Positions 1-6,682 of a stretch of 50,639 bases of DNA are shown piece after piece. Position numbers and translations under genes: made by a program. How positions within the stretch are numbered: position 1 is the first letter of the stretch; every line of letters starts with the position of its first letter. The notes below the pieces were generated by a model, which did no database searches, was not told the DNA's origin, and worked only from the letters and a program-made list of their open reading frames with translations. Origin of the DNA: Chloroflexota bacterium (GTDB lineage Bacteria; Chloroflexota; Anaerolineae; Anaerolineales; Anaerolineaceae); assembly GCA_009773005.1 (NCBI GenBank), contig WOUT01000016.1, positions 1-50,639 on the forward strand, read 5' to 3'.

Positions 1-2
1 GG

Positions 3-113
3 TTAAAATATGTTTTTCTGGCTGCGAAGATCATCAGAACGGCAAGGTATGTGGTGATGAAGCTCTCGGTAAAGTATCCATATCAAGATGTGTATAAAAA
101 CTGCTTATCCTAA
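3..113 (+). CDS. C-terminal end of a DDE transposase (IS1380/IS4-like), 5' part outside the window
   Basis: The reading frame is open from the window edge to TAA at 111-113 and gives 36 residues. They include AAKIIRTARYVVMKLS and then KYPYQDVY. This Ile/Arg-rich, LVRxAR-like helix followed by a short aromatic tail resembles the last helix of IS1380/IS4-type transposases as I know the family. The catalytic residues would lie upstream and cannot be seen. I found no certain terminal inverted repeat just downstream. The IS assignment is inference from a short tail. An intact or a decayed copy is equally possible. Confidence 0.45.
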   Translation, partial: LKYVFLAAKIIRTARYVVMKLSVKYPYQDVYKNCLS

Positions 114-191
114 GAAGATATTATCGAGTATTCAGTGTTTGTTCCGATATGTTTGATGAGGAGTGTTTACCATACCCAATATTCTGAATTG

Positions 192-320
192 CAAGAAATA
201 ATCGATAAATTTACGGTAAGGAGGCGCAGAAAATGCTATACTATAGAAACATTTCTAGAAATTCTTCGCAAATTGGATATAAATGAAGATGATTTTGCTT
301 TGACGTGGAATTCAGGTGTT
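192..320 (+). repeat. Diverged 129-bp repeat, copy 1
   Basis: This stretch aligns without a gap to 989-1117. Shared blocks include the opening CAAGAA, AAAATGCTA, TCTTCGCA and GGAATTCAGGT. Conservation is also visible after translation in one frame: both copies give KCY-x-IE-x-F, then LR-x-LD and finally NSG. Copy 1 is open in that frame and copy 2 has two stop codons. This suggests remnants of a once-coding sequence. I do not recognise the family. Confidence 0.7.
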
Positions 321-402
321 AGTTCCTCTTTTTAAGATACAATGAAAAACCAGATTCAGGTCTAGGTTTATTGAAATGAATAAGTTATTTAAAAAAAGCC
401 CT

Positions 403-438
403 CTCTATTTTTTTCTTTATCTCTATTTTTTTCTTTAC
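403..438 (+). repeat. Tandem duplication of an 18-bp T-rich unit
   Basis: Two adjacent 18-base units, 403-420 and 421-438, both read CTCTATTTTTTTCTTTA and differ only at the last base. It looks like a slippage or microduplication product in non-coding DNA. Confidence 0.85.
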
Positions 439-584
439 ACTATATGGGGTCAGCTCACGAAACGGAAAAAATCGTACGCTAAGGATTTTACTTATGTGGT
501 TTGTGTCAAAAGTCGAAACTTCCCTTGTTTGACCAATTTAGATTGTTATCAGGGTGTATTTGTCACTCGAAGGACGATTTAATA

Positions 585-620
585 ACACATGGAAACCTAC
601 CCCCTTTGGCTTCCATGTGT
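585..620. repeat. Perfect 10-bp inverted repeat
   Basis: ACACATGGAA at 585-594 is the exact reverse complement of TTCCATGTGT at 611-620, with a 16-base loop. There is no T-run after either side, so it is not a standard intrinsic terminator. It could be an element end, a protein-binding site or an RNA hairpin. Confidence 0.7.
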
Positions 621-713
621 GAAAACCAATATATCTTGTTTTTTAAAAAGTTCCAGTTAATAATTCAGTCCGTTTTCGGGTTATTTTGCCCCTATTTATA
701 TACAAAATAAACC

Positions 714-784
714 GGTGGCTTTTCTTTTGCTATCTCCGCAGCAAGCTGGCGGAGTATTACGCAAAAGCAAGTGCGTCAGCCACC
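714..784. repeat. Nested inverted-repeat element
   Basis: Three co-axial pairs of arms are nested: GGTGGCT (714-720) with AGCCACC (778-784), CTTTTGC (724-730) with GCAAAAG (761-767), and CTCCGC (734-739) with GCGGAG (749-754). The innermost arm extends as CAGC-AA-GCTG with one bulged G. Three independent perfect pairings in nested order are unlikely by chance and imply a folded DNA or RNA element such as a MITE- or REP-like repeat or a structured RNA. Confidence 0.75.
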
Positions 785-803
785 TCAAAGCATGGAACCA
801 GCA

Positions 804-833
804 TAGCGAGCTACGCGGTATTCAGCTTCGCTA
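804..833. repeat. Imperfect inverted repeat beside the nested element
   Basis: TAGCGA (804-809) pairs with TCGCTA (828-833), and GCT (810-812) pairs with AGC (824-826) across a single bulged T, leaving an 11-base loop. It lies 20 bp from the larger nested element and may be part of the same structure. Confidence 0.6.
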
Positions 834-988
834 ATAAACTCTTGTGAACCATCTATGTGCTTAAGAACGATAAGTTATCTTAATTTTTTTTCCTGGTACA
901 TCTTCAGGATATAACGTCCATCCTAGTTGAGACATTTGGGGGTTTAAAACGAGTGAGACTACAAGGCCCCTGCAAGGCTGATCATGGG

Positions 989-1117
989 CAAGAAGTATTC
1001 GAAAAATTAATGGCAATTTGGTGATGAAAATGCTACAATATAGAACGGTTCCCAAAAAATCTTCGCATTTTGGACGTATATGAAGGTAATTTAGTTTTGA
1101 TGGGGAATTCAGGTTTT
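989..1117 (+). repeat. Diverged 129-bp repeat, copy 2
   Basis: This is the partner of the repeat at 192-320, in direct orientation and gapless over 129 bases. In the frame matching copy 1 it has adjacent TGA TGA codons before KCY, so any coding function is lost. It ends 43 bp before the start codon of the FGE-domain lipoprotein, so it may also supply its upstream region. Confidence 0.7.
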
Positions 1118-1160
1118 AATAATGATGACGTAAAATTCGATTAATGAGGTGGGTGATAGA

Positions 1161-2000
1161 ATGAAAAGATTTTCAGTTGTACTGCCTTCAGTTGTTATTT
1201 TAATTTTTCTGCTTTCATCTTGTGTAAAACCTACAACGGTGCCTATTCCTTCAACAACAACGCAAGAGCTTGTAATTGGCTCGACTCAAGTCTCCCCCAA
1301 AGACGGTATGGTTATGGTGTTTGTGCCAGCAGGAGATTTCGTGATGGGTTCACCGGAGGGAGAAGGCAATAGCGACGAATACCCTCAACATATGGTGACT
1401 CTGGATGCGTATTGGATCGATCAGAGTGAGGTGACGAACGGTAAGTATGCGCAATGTGTTGCGGATGGAGCTTGCACAAACCCGTCAGTTAATTCGTCCT
1501 CAATACGGGATTCATATTATGGTAACGAAACCTATGACAACTACCCGGTGATCTATGTGCATTGGAGTGACGCGAAAGACTATTGTAGTTGGGCAGGTCG
1601 AAGATTGCCAACGGAAGCCGAATGGGAAAAGGCCGCGCGAGGGTCAGAGGGTCAGATCTATCCCTGGGGAGATGAGTCACCTAGCCCCAGCCTGTCCAAC
1701 TTTGACAACATTATTGGAGATACCTCCGAGGTAGGCAGCTTCCCGGCAGGAGTGAGCCCGTATGGAGCTTTTGACATGGCGGGTAATGTATTGGAGATGG
1801 TGGCAGATTGGTATGATGCGAACTATTATGGAATTAGCCCATCCAGTAACCCCATGGGTGCAGATGCTGAGGGAGCGAAGGTCGTTCGAAGTGGGTCTTG
1901 GAGTTATAGCGCTCTCGACATTCGCATAACCAAGCGGAACTGGGTTAGTCCTCGGAGTTCGTTCGTCGTCATCGGTTTTAGGTGTGCCCTCTCTCAATGA
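1161..2000 (+). CDS. Lipoprotein with FGE-sulfatase (SUMF1-like) domain
   Basis: 279 residues. I chose ATG 1161 over an in-frame GTG at 1149 because GAGGTG at 1146-1151 sits at good spacing and the hydrophobic signal then starts at once. The signal ends in a lipobox LSSC with Cys21. A short Thr/Pro linker follows and then the FGE fold: FVPAGDFVMGS, WIDQSEVTN, RRLPTEAEWEKAAR, YPWGDE, DMAGNVLEMVADW and a final GFRCAL. True formylglycine-generating enzymes carry copper-binding cysteines, one soon after the RGGSW motif. Here that stretch reads RSGSWSYSALD with no cysteine, so oxidase activity is unlikely. The protein is probably a surface-anchored binding or structural member of the family. The gene appears monocistronic. 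Confidence 0.9.
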   Translation: MKRFSVVLPSVVILIFLLSSCVKPTTVPIPSTTTQELVIGSTQVSPKDGMVMVFVPAGDFVMGSPEGEGNSDEYPQHMVTLDAYWIDQSEVTNGKYAQCVADGACTNPSVNSSSIRDSYYGNETYDNYPVIYVHWSDAKDYCSWAGRRLPTEAEWEKAARGSEGQIYPWGDESPSPSLSNFDNIIGDTSEVGSFPAGVSPYGAFDMAGNVLEMVADWYDANYYGISPSSNPMGADAEGAKVVRSGSWSYSALDIRITKRNWVSPRSSFVVIGFRCALSQ

Positions 2001-2187
2001 ATTTGATTTTTGACTTTCTGATTTCTTAATATTTAAATGTTGCACAAAAAATGATAGGCATGTTTAGTTCAGCTACGTTTCACTAATAAGTTTGAGAATA
2101 GCAGTGATTTTTGTACAATTTACTAAAAGCGGGTGCGGTTTTGATATTAAAGAAGGCTCAATTTTGAAATTAAAGGGAGAGCAACAA

Positions 2188-4245
2188 ATGAAGATTGTGA
2201 AGCTCAACTGCACTGCTTGTGGCGCCCCAATTTCCGTCCCTGAAAACCTAGATATCCTGTTCTGCAATTCGTGCGGATCCAAACTTGCGGTAGACCGCGG
2301 TGAGGGTTATATCACGCTTAAATTATTGGATAAGCTCACTCAAACAGTCCAGGAATCAGGCGAGAAAGCCCATTCTGCCATTAAAGAAAACACCTATGTC
2401 ACCAAAGTTGAATTAAAAAAAGTGCAGATCAGTCAATCGATCAGCACTGAAGAGATGAAGTTGAATTCACTGCGGCAAGAAATCAGGCAGCTCTCCAGAA
2501 ATGCGCAGATCTCTTTGGTTGAACGCTCTCAACTCACGACTCTTCGGCTGGAGCAATGCAACTCACTCATGCGAATTCGCAAACTTAATCTGGATATAGC
2601 TCGTCTGGATGAGGGATGGGATGAATCGCTTGAAGTTTTTCAAGCTGACCTTGCCTCTTTGGACGAGATCATTGTGCAACTCACTCCCTTTTCACAAGAA
2701 CCGCAGATTGCGACTCGCATCAACGAACTTGTCAAAGAACGCGCGCGTTGCCAGAAGGAATTGGTTACGTTGGAGACCAATCTCATCACTGGTCAACTCT
2801 TGTCTTACAAGTACCCGCCTTTGAATACACTGAATGTAGAACAATTAGAGAGCCTGCGCTCAAACATCCAACTGGACTTGAACTTATTGGACAGGGGACC
2901 TCAGACTGAGGTAAAGACCAGCATCCGTCAAGAAATTAATGGTCTGTTTGCCAACCTGAACGCCATTTATCCGCGCAAAATAGTTGAATCCAGCACCGGA
3001 GAACTTAAATCTCTCGATCTGCGCGCGCCATTCCCTGAAATCCCGTTACAGTTGGTCCCGTTCATCGATTTGGCTGAAAGTGATCTTGCCAAGGTAAAAA
3101 CCGCTCCTGATTCCCCAGAAAAATTCCTCGTTCAATCCGAGATTGAAAAATTGACAAAAGTTCTAAAGGATCTACAAACAAAAGATATTCCGTCGCAGCG
3201 CATCAAACAGACCCGGAAAAACAAGAAAAAGCAGGGTGTTCTGATCACGATCTGTTTGCTGATCACGGCTTGTGTTGTAATTGTCGGCATATTGGCAGCG
3301 ACATCAAAGATAGATGACACTTTGCATGGCATTTTTGATCTGACAACGATCGATCGAAAACAACAGCAAACCTTATCCGCAGGGCAGTTTATACAGGCAA
3401 ATTCGGAATTTGTCGAAATTGTGGCTTTGAAAACCTATTTGCGTTTGGAACCAGACATCAACAGTAAAGAGACTACGGCACTCACACGCGGGGACCTGTT
3501 ATTTAACCTCGGCAGGGATTCACAAGCCTCGGATTGGTATAAGGTGGAACTCGTCGAAGACCATAAAATTGGTTATCTTTACGAGCAATGGATAATGCCC
3601 ATCCACAGCAGTCCGCACAAAGGCACTCCCCTGTCGCATTCAAAAAGAAATACGATCTATGAGCAAAACTTTTCATCCTTTAGTACGGATTGGGAAGAAT
3701 CCAAGTTTGATTACGCTTACGGTACTGGTAGTTTGGATATTAAAGATGGTTCCTACAAGATCGAATTGAACGCAAAACAGCCGGCTTATTATTTTTCAAA
3801 TATCAGTATCTCAGAATTGCCTAGCAGCTATTTGGCGTCTGTGGATACAAAATGGCTCTCTGGGCAGGGAACCGGATATTATGGTTTACAAACCAATTTT
3901 GTTGACGAATCCAATTTTGATTATCTAATGATTTCTACTGAGGGTGATTTGGTTGTGGGTACCTACCGGAATGGCGAGTCAGTTGTTTTTTATAACACTA
4001 AGGATTCAATGAACAAAACGGTGCCTTTTAACGAGGGTGGTGTTAATAAAATCTCGGTATTGGTTGAATCTAAAGTCAATAACGGACCGACGCGATTTAC
4101 TTATGCTGTAAACGGTTACTCCTTTTACACTGTTGAATATGAGCGGTGGCAGGTATTTCAGCCGAAAATCGGGTTGATCGTTTGGTTGCTGGCTGCGGAT
4201 GAATCTGAGATCGTCGGTTTCGATAATTTTGAGATCACTGAATAA
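2188..4245 (+). CDS. Zinc-ribbon, coiled-coil, single-TM protein with SH3-like and C-terminal beta-sandwich regions
   Basis: 685 residues. ATG 2188 is preferred over the TTG at 2092 because GGGAGA precedes it and the zinc ribbon begins at residue 8. Regions in order: a four-cysteine zinc ribbon (Cys8, Cys11, Cys26, Cys29), a long charged helical region to about residue 345 with coiled-coil character, one membrane segment near 350-372, an SH3_3-like module near 405-465 (ALKTYLRLEPDINSKE then WYKVEL), and a C-terminal region of about 200 residues resembling LamG/DUF1080-type sandwich domains (YEQNFSSFSTDWEE, then GFDNFEI). The N-terminus is predicted cytoplasmic and the sandwich extracytoplasmic. 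I do not recognise a named family. A link between an internal metal-binding head and an external ligand-binding tail is inference. Confidence 0.85.
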   Translation: MKIVKLNCTACGAPISVPENLDILFCNSCGSKLAVDRGEGYITLKLLDKLTQTVQESGEKAHSAIKENTYVTKVELKKVQISQSISTEEMKLNSLRQEIRQLSRNAQISLVERSQLTTLRLEQCNSLMRIRKLNLDIARLDEGWDESLEVFQADLASLDEIIVQLTPFSQEPQIATRINELVKERARCQKELVTLETNLITGQLLSYKYPPLNTLNVEQLESLRSNIQLDLNLLDRGPQTEVKTSIRQEINGLFANLNAIYPRKIVESSTGELKSLDLRAPFPEIPLQLVPFIDLAESDLAKVKTAPDSPEKFLVQSEIEKLTKVLKDLQTKDIPSQRIKQTRKNKKKQGVLITICLLITACVVIVGILAATSKIDDTLHGIFDLTTIDRKQQQTLSAGQFIQANSEFVEIVALKTYLRLEPDINSKETTALTRGDLLFNLGRDSQASDWYKVELVEDHKIGYLYEQWIMPIHSSPHKGTPLSHSKRNTIYEQNFSSFSTDWEESKFDYAYGTGSLDIKDGSYKIELNAKQPAYYFSNISISELPSSYLASVDTKWLSGQGTGYYGLQTNFVDESNFDYLMISTEGDLVVGTYRNGESVVFYNTKDSMNKTVPFNEGGVNKISVLVESKVNNGPTRFTYAVNGYSFYTVEYERWQVFQPKIGLIVWLLAADESEIVGFDNFEITE

Positions 4246-4257
4246 TGAGTCTGATAT

Positions 4258-4280
4258 GGTTGGAAGAGTTGCTTCCAACC
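4258..4280. other. Hairpin just downstream of the zinc-ribbon gene
   Basis: GGTTGGAA (4258-4265) and TTCCAACC (4273-4280) form a perfect 8-bp stem with a 7-base loop, 13 bp after the upstream stop codon. No T-tract follows, so it may be a 3' end stabiliser or a factor-dependent termination site. Confidence 0.5.
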
Positions 4281-4392
4281 GATTGGCTGGTAAATTGGCG
4301 GCTGATTAAATGGACGCAACTAAAAAAGCACCCGGTTTTTGCTTTAAAGTCTGCGCTTAATATTGAATTTGTTTTCACTGTGAGGAAAAACC

Positions 4393-4834
4393 ATGCAGGA
4401 ACTCATCTGCTCGATCGAAAAATGGTTCGAACAGGGAAAGAGCGTGGCGATCGCCACGGTCATCAAGATCCAGGGATCCGCACCACGCGGTGCTGGGAGC
4501 ATCAATGGCGGTCAGCCAGGAAAGTGAGATGGCAGGCTCGGTCAGCAGCGGATGCGTGGAAGGAGAGGTGGTCCAGGAAGCCTTGCAGGTGCTGAAGATC
4601 GGCTATACGGTTGTGGTCCCTTATAGCATCTCAGATGAACAGGCTTTCTCGGTGGGTCTCCCCTGCGGCGGTATGATCGATATCCTTATTCGTCCGTACA
4701 GCCGAGAGGATTTAGCGGATATTATCGCACACCTCTCCTTAGGATGCTTTTTTTACCCAAGTCTCCATCGTATCTCTCGAGGATTGCGGGTTATACATGA
4801 TTTTTTATATCATGCTTATAGATTAATTGCCTAA
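4393..4834 (+). pseudogene. Frameshifted XdhC/CoxI-type fragment
   Basis: From ATG 4393 the frame reads MQELICSIEKWFEQGKSVA and then TVIKIQGSAPRG, the start of the XdhC/CoxI N-terminal domain, and stops at 4525-4527. The homology continues in the next frame from about 4490: MAVSQESEMAGSVSSGCVEG, then YSISDEQAFSVGLPCGGMID, ending in ILIRPYSRED near 4710. One extra base or two missing bases near 4489-4493 explains the break. XdhC proteins help insert the molybdenum cofactor into xanthine dehydrogenase-type hydroxylases. No such hydroxylase genes are nearby and the C-terminal Rossmann half is absent. The last 40 codons to 4834 look unrelated. It is a decayed copy, or a single-domain form with a sequencing error. 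Confidence 0.75.
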
Positions 4835-4931
4835 AGCACAAACAATATCTCTACCTCCGCTAAAGCTGCTCGCTGCCTCATAGCAAAATGTTACCAAATG
4901 TGTATATGCGGCGAATCAAACCAATTCATGC

Positions 4932-4937
4932 TAAAAT
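4932..4937 (+). promoter_or_regulatory. -10-like element for a probable leaderless transcript
   Basis: TAAAAT ends six bases before ATG 4944 and there is no purine-rich ribosome-binding site in between. Transcription would then start at or next to the start codon. No clear -35 box is visible. Confidence 0.45.
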
Positions 4938-4943
4938 AAAACC

Positions 4944-5366
4944 ATGAAACAGATGGATAGAATTGCCTTGAGAACTCCAGAAAGAATCCATTCCGACCAG
5001 GTTTCACTTCATATTCTTCTGCCAATCCTGTTGACTGCGGTGATTTGCTTGACAGTTGGCATCCTGTTGACCGTCACAACTATCTCACAACCAGCATCAA
5101 CGGTCCAATGGGCTCATATCGCTCTAATATTCCTGATTGCTCCACTATTGTTGTTTGGACTAATTTTATTGGTTTTCATCATCTTTTTAAGTAAATTAAT
5201 GGCTCACTGGAATATCACACTCCCTCCTTCATTGCGAATTATTCGCGAATCCATCACCGGCTTTAATGTTTCGGTTCAAAGGTTATCCATGCAGCCCGCC
5301 AGACCGTTAATTTTTATTAAATCTCTTGCTGCTGGCGTAAGGGCAATTATTAAAAAAAGAACCTGA
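4944..5366 (+). CDS. Small two-TM membrane protein, function unknown
   Basis: 140 residues with a short charged N-terminus, two strongly hydrophobic segments (about residues 25-46 and 60-84) and a basic amphipathic C-terminal tail ending in KKRT. I recognise no domain. It is followed 26 bp later by another small membrane-protein gene with a good ribosome-binding site, so the two probably form an operon that ends at the terminator near 5605. There is no ribosome-binding site before ATG 4944, but a TAAAAT hexamer lies six bases upstream, fitting leaderless expression. An envelope role is inference only. Confidence 0.75.
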   Translation: MKQMDRIALRTPERIHSDQVSLHILLPILLTAVICLTVGILLTVTTISQPASTVQWAHIALIFLIAPLLLFGLILLVFIIFLSKLMAHWNITLPPSLRIIRESITGFNVSVQRLSMQPARPLIFIKSLAAGVRAIIKKRT

Positions 5367-5392
5367 CCAAATAATTTTATCTGGAGGGTACT

Positions 5393-5599
5393 ATGCCTGA
5401 AAATTCAAACTGGAAAACAATTGCGTATATCATTGGAGGAACGGCCGGCCTGTTAACCGGATTGGCAGCTGCCTTTCTTTTGATCCGTAAACGCGAACAA
5501 AACCTGGGCAACCATAAACTAACCTCAGGGGAAGGCGTAAAAATTGGGCTTGGAGTAGTTTCTTTATTAAGAATGATCTCCGAGAGCGGAACCAGGTAG
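5393..5599 (+). CDS. Small single-TM protein, YtxH-like in layout
   Basis: 68 residues. TGGAGGG precedes the ATG at good spacing. One glycine-rich membrane segment (IIGGTAGLLTGLAAAFLLI, about residues 13-31) is followed by a basic patch RKRE and a short cytoplasmic tail. The layout matches small stress-associated YtxH-type proteins, but the sequence is too short to be sure. It is second in an operon with the two-TM gene upstream and is closed by a strong terminator. Confidence 0.75.
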   Translation: MPENSNWKTIAYIIGGTAGLLTGLAAAFLLIRKREQNLGNHKLTSGEGVKIGLGVVSLLRMISESGTR

Positions 5600-5604
5600 T
5601 CCAG

Positions 5605-5632
5605 ATCCCCTTCAACTGCGAAGGGGATTTTC
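5605..5632 (+). terminator. Rho-independent terminator
   Basis: ATCCCCTTC (5605-5613) pairs perfectly with GAAGGGGAT (5620-5628) around a 6-base loop and is followed by TTT. It lies five bases after the stop codon of the small membrane-protein gene. Confidence 0.85.
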
Positions 5633-5654
5633 ATTCGGCTCTCCTTATTAATTA

Positions 5655-5660
5655 TATAAT
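5655..5660 (+). promoter_or_regulatory. -10 element for a probable leaderless transcript
   Basis: A consensus TATAAT ends five bases before ATG 5666, the region upstream is AT-rich and there is no Shine-Dalgarno sequence. This geometry implies transcription starts at about the start codon of the PfkB-like gene. Confidence 0.55.
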
Positions 5661-5665
5661 TCGTT

Positions 5666-6682
5666 ATGACTCCCTTTCAGTTTTTGGATTTTCTCATCGT
5701 AGGCAGCATCTCAACAGAATTTATCGTGGATTTGAGGGGAATTTCCCAGAATAATATTCTTGGAGGCTCTGCCTTATATACTGCCGGTGGAATGCGGTGT
5801 TGGGAAACACGGATTGGGTTGGTAAGTAAAGTCCAACAGAATTGTTCAAATGAACTGTTAGCTATACTCGATAAATACAAAATCGATGCCGATGGAATCA
5901 CAATCGTCCCAAATTCGGTTGATGACCGGAGTTTCATAGGGTATATTTCACCGGATGAGTTCGTTGAGGAGAATCCCGTTGCTTTTTATGCCAGTAAAGG
6001 ACTCCCTTTTCCAAAAACATTGATCGGTTTTTCAAAAAACAGCAGTGATATGCTCAAATTTGAAATCGCTAATGAATCCCTTTTTTTGCCAGAAAATTTT
6101 CCACAACGTTATCTGGATACCACGGCAGCGCATTTATGTCCGGCAGACCTGAGTACACATATCCAGCTCTCCAGTATCCTGCAAAAAGGATCCATAAAAA
6201 CATTAACAATTCAATCCGGCAGTAGTTATATGGCCTCGACAAATTGGGACAGTATGCCCGTTTTAATGAGAGACATTACTGCCTTTATTTCTACAAAGTC
6301 TCAATTGTCTGCTCTATTTAGAAACCGCACGCAAGATATATGGGAAATGGCAGAATATCTCTGCGGGTTGGGGTGTGAATACCTTGTGGTTAATAGCGGG
6401 CTCAATGGCCAATTGCTATTTGATAGTAATACGAAACGGCGGTATCAGGTCCCTGCATATCCTTCACCCTTGATTGACCCCACAGGCTTGAAAGAATCCT
6501 TTTGCGGAGGTTTTTTAGCCGGTATCAAAAAGAATTACGATCCTTTGGAAGCAGTTTTATATGGCAACGTTTCTGCGTCCTTCACCGGAGAAGGCACTGG
6601 TCCTTTCTATGGAGTTGATTCTTTGCCAGGATTGTCCCAATCCAGACTAAAGTTTATTAGAGAGCTGGTAAAAACTTTATGA
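5666..6682 (+). CDS. PfkB/ribokinase-fold protein with lost catalytic motif (putative pseudokinase)
   Basis: 338 residues, the normal length for PfkB-family sugar kinases. The N-terminal signature region is present (NNILGGSALYTAGGMRCWET) and the C-terminal layout is right, with a GGFLAG helix. The family's phosphate-binding and catalytic motif DxxGAGD reads D271-P-T-G-L-K-E277, so the anion-hole Ala-Gly are Leu-Lys and the catalytic Asp is Glu. Many neighbouring active-site features also look weak. The sequence is otherwise intact with no stops, so a binding or regulatory role is more likely than decay. The stop codon overlaps the start of the M20 peptidase gene (ATGA), which implies translational coupling and a shared pathway. 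The true ligand cannot be told from sequence. Confidence 0.85.
   Translation: MTPFQFLDFLIVGSISTEFIVDLRGISQNNILGGSALYTAGGMRCWETRIGLVSKVQQNCSNELLAILDKYKIDADGITIVPNSVDDRSFIGYISPDEFVEENPVAFYASKGLPFPKTLIGFSKNSSDMLKFEIANESLFLPENFPQRYLDTTAAHLCPADLSTHIQLSSILQKGSIKTLTIQSGSSYMASTNWDSMPVLMRDITAFISTKSQLSALFRNRTQDIWEMAEYLCGLGCEYLVVNSGLNGQLLFDSNTKRRYQVPAYPSPLIDPTGLKESFCGGFLAGIKKNYDPLEAVLYGNVSASFTGEGTGPFYGVDSLPGLSQSRLKFIRELVKTL

Larger units (their letters stand above)
114..1160. other. Gene-poor AT-rich region with repeats and hairpins
   Basis: About 1 kb without a convincing gene. The short open frames here (for example 135-335, 376-582 and 501-710) have no good ribosome-binding sites, low-complexity composition and no recognisable domains. 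The stretch contains two diverged 129-bp repeats, one 18-bp tandem duplication and three strong inverted repeats, each listed separately. Next to a transposase tail, it reads as a decayed mobile-element or insertion hot-spot region. Confidence 0.6.

Noticed and set aside
135-335. 66-codon open frame covering repeat copy 1
   Set aside because: No ribosome-binding site, no known domain, and the second repeat copy has stops in the matching frame. I treat it as a remnant.
376-710. Two overlapping short open frames in the left gene-poor region
   Set aside because: Their composition follows the T-rich tandem repeat, they overlap in different frames, and they lack start signals.
1677-2045. Minus-strand open frame of 122 codons over the FGE-domain gene
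   Set aside because: It is antisense to a clear domain-bearing gene and its protein has no recognisable features.
4245-4595. Plus-strand open frame of 116 codons
   Set aside because: It is the third frame across the XdhC-type remnant. The other two frames carry the homology.
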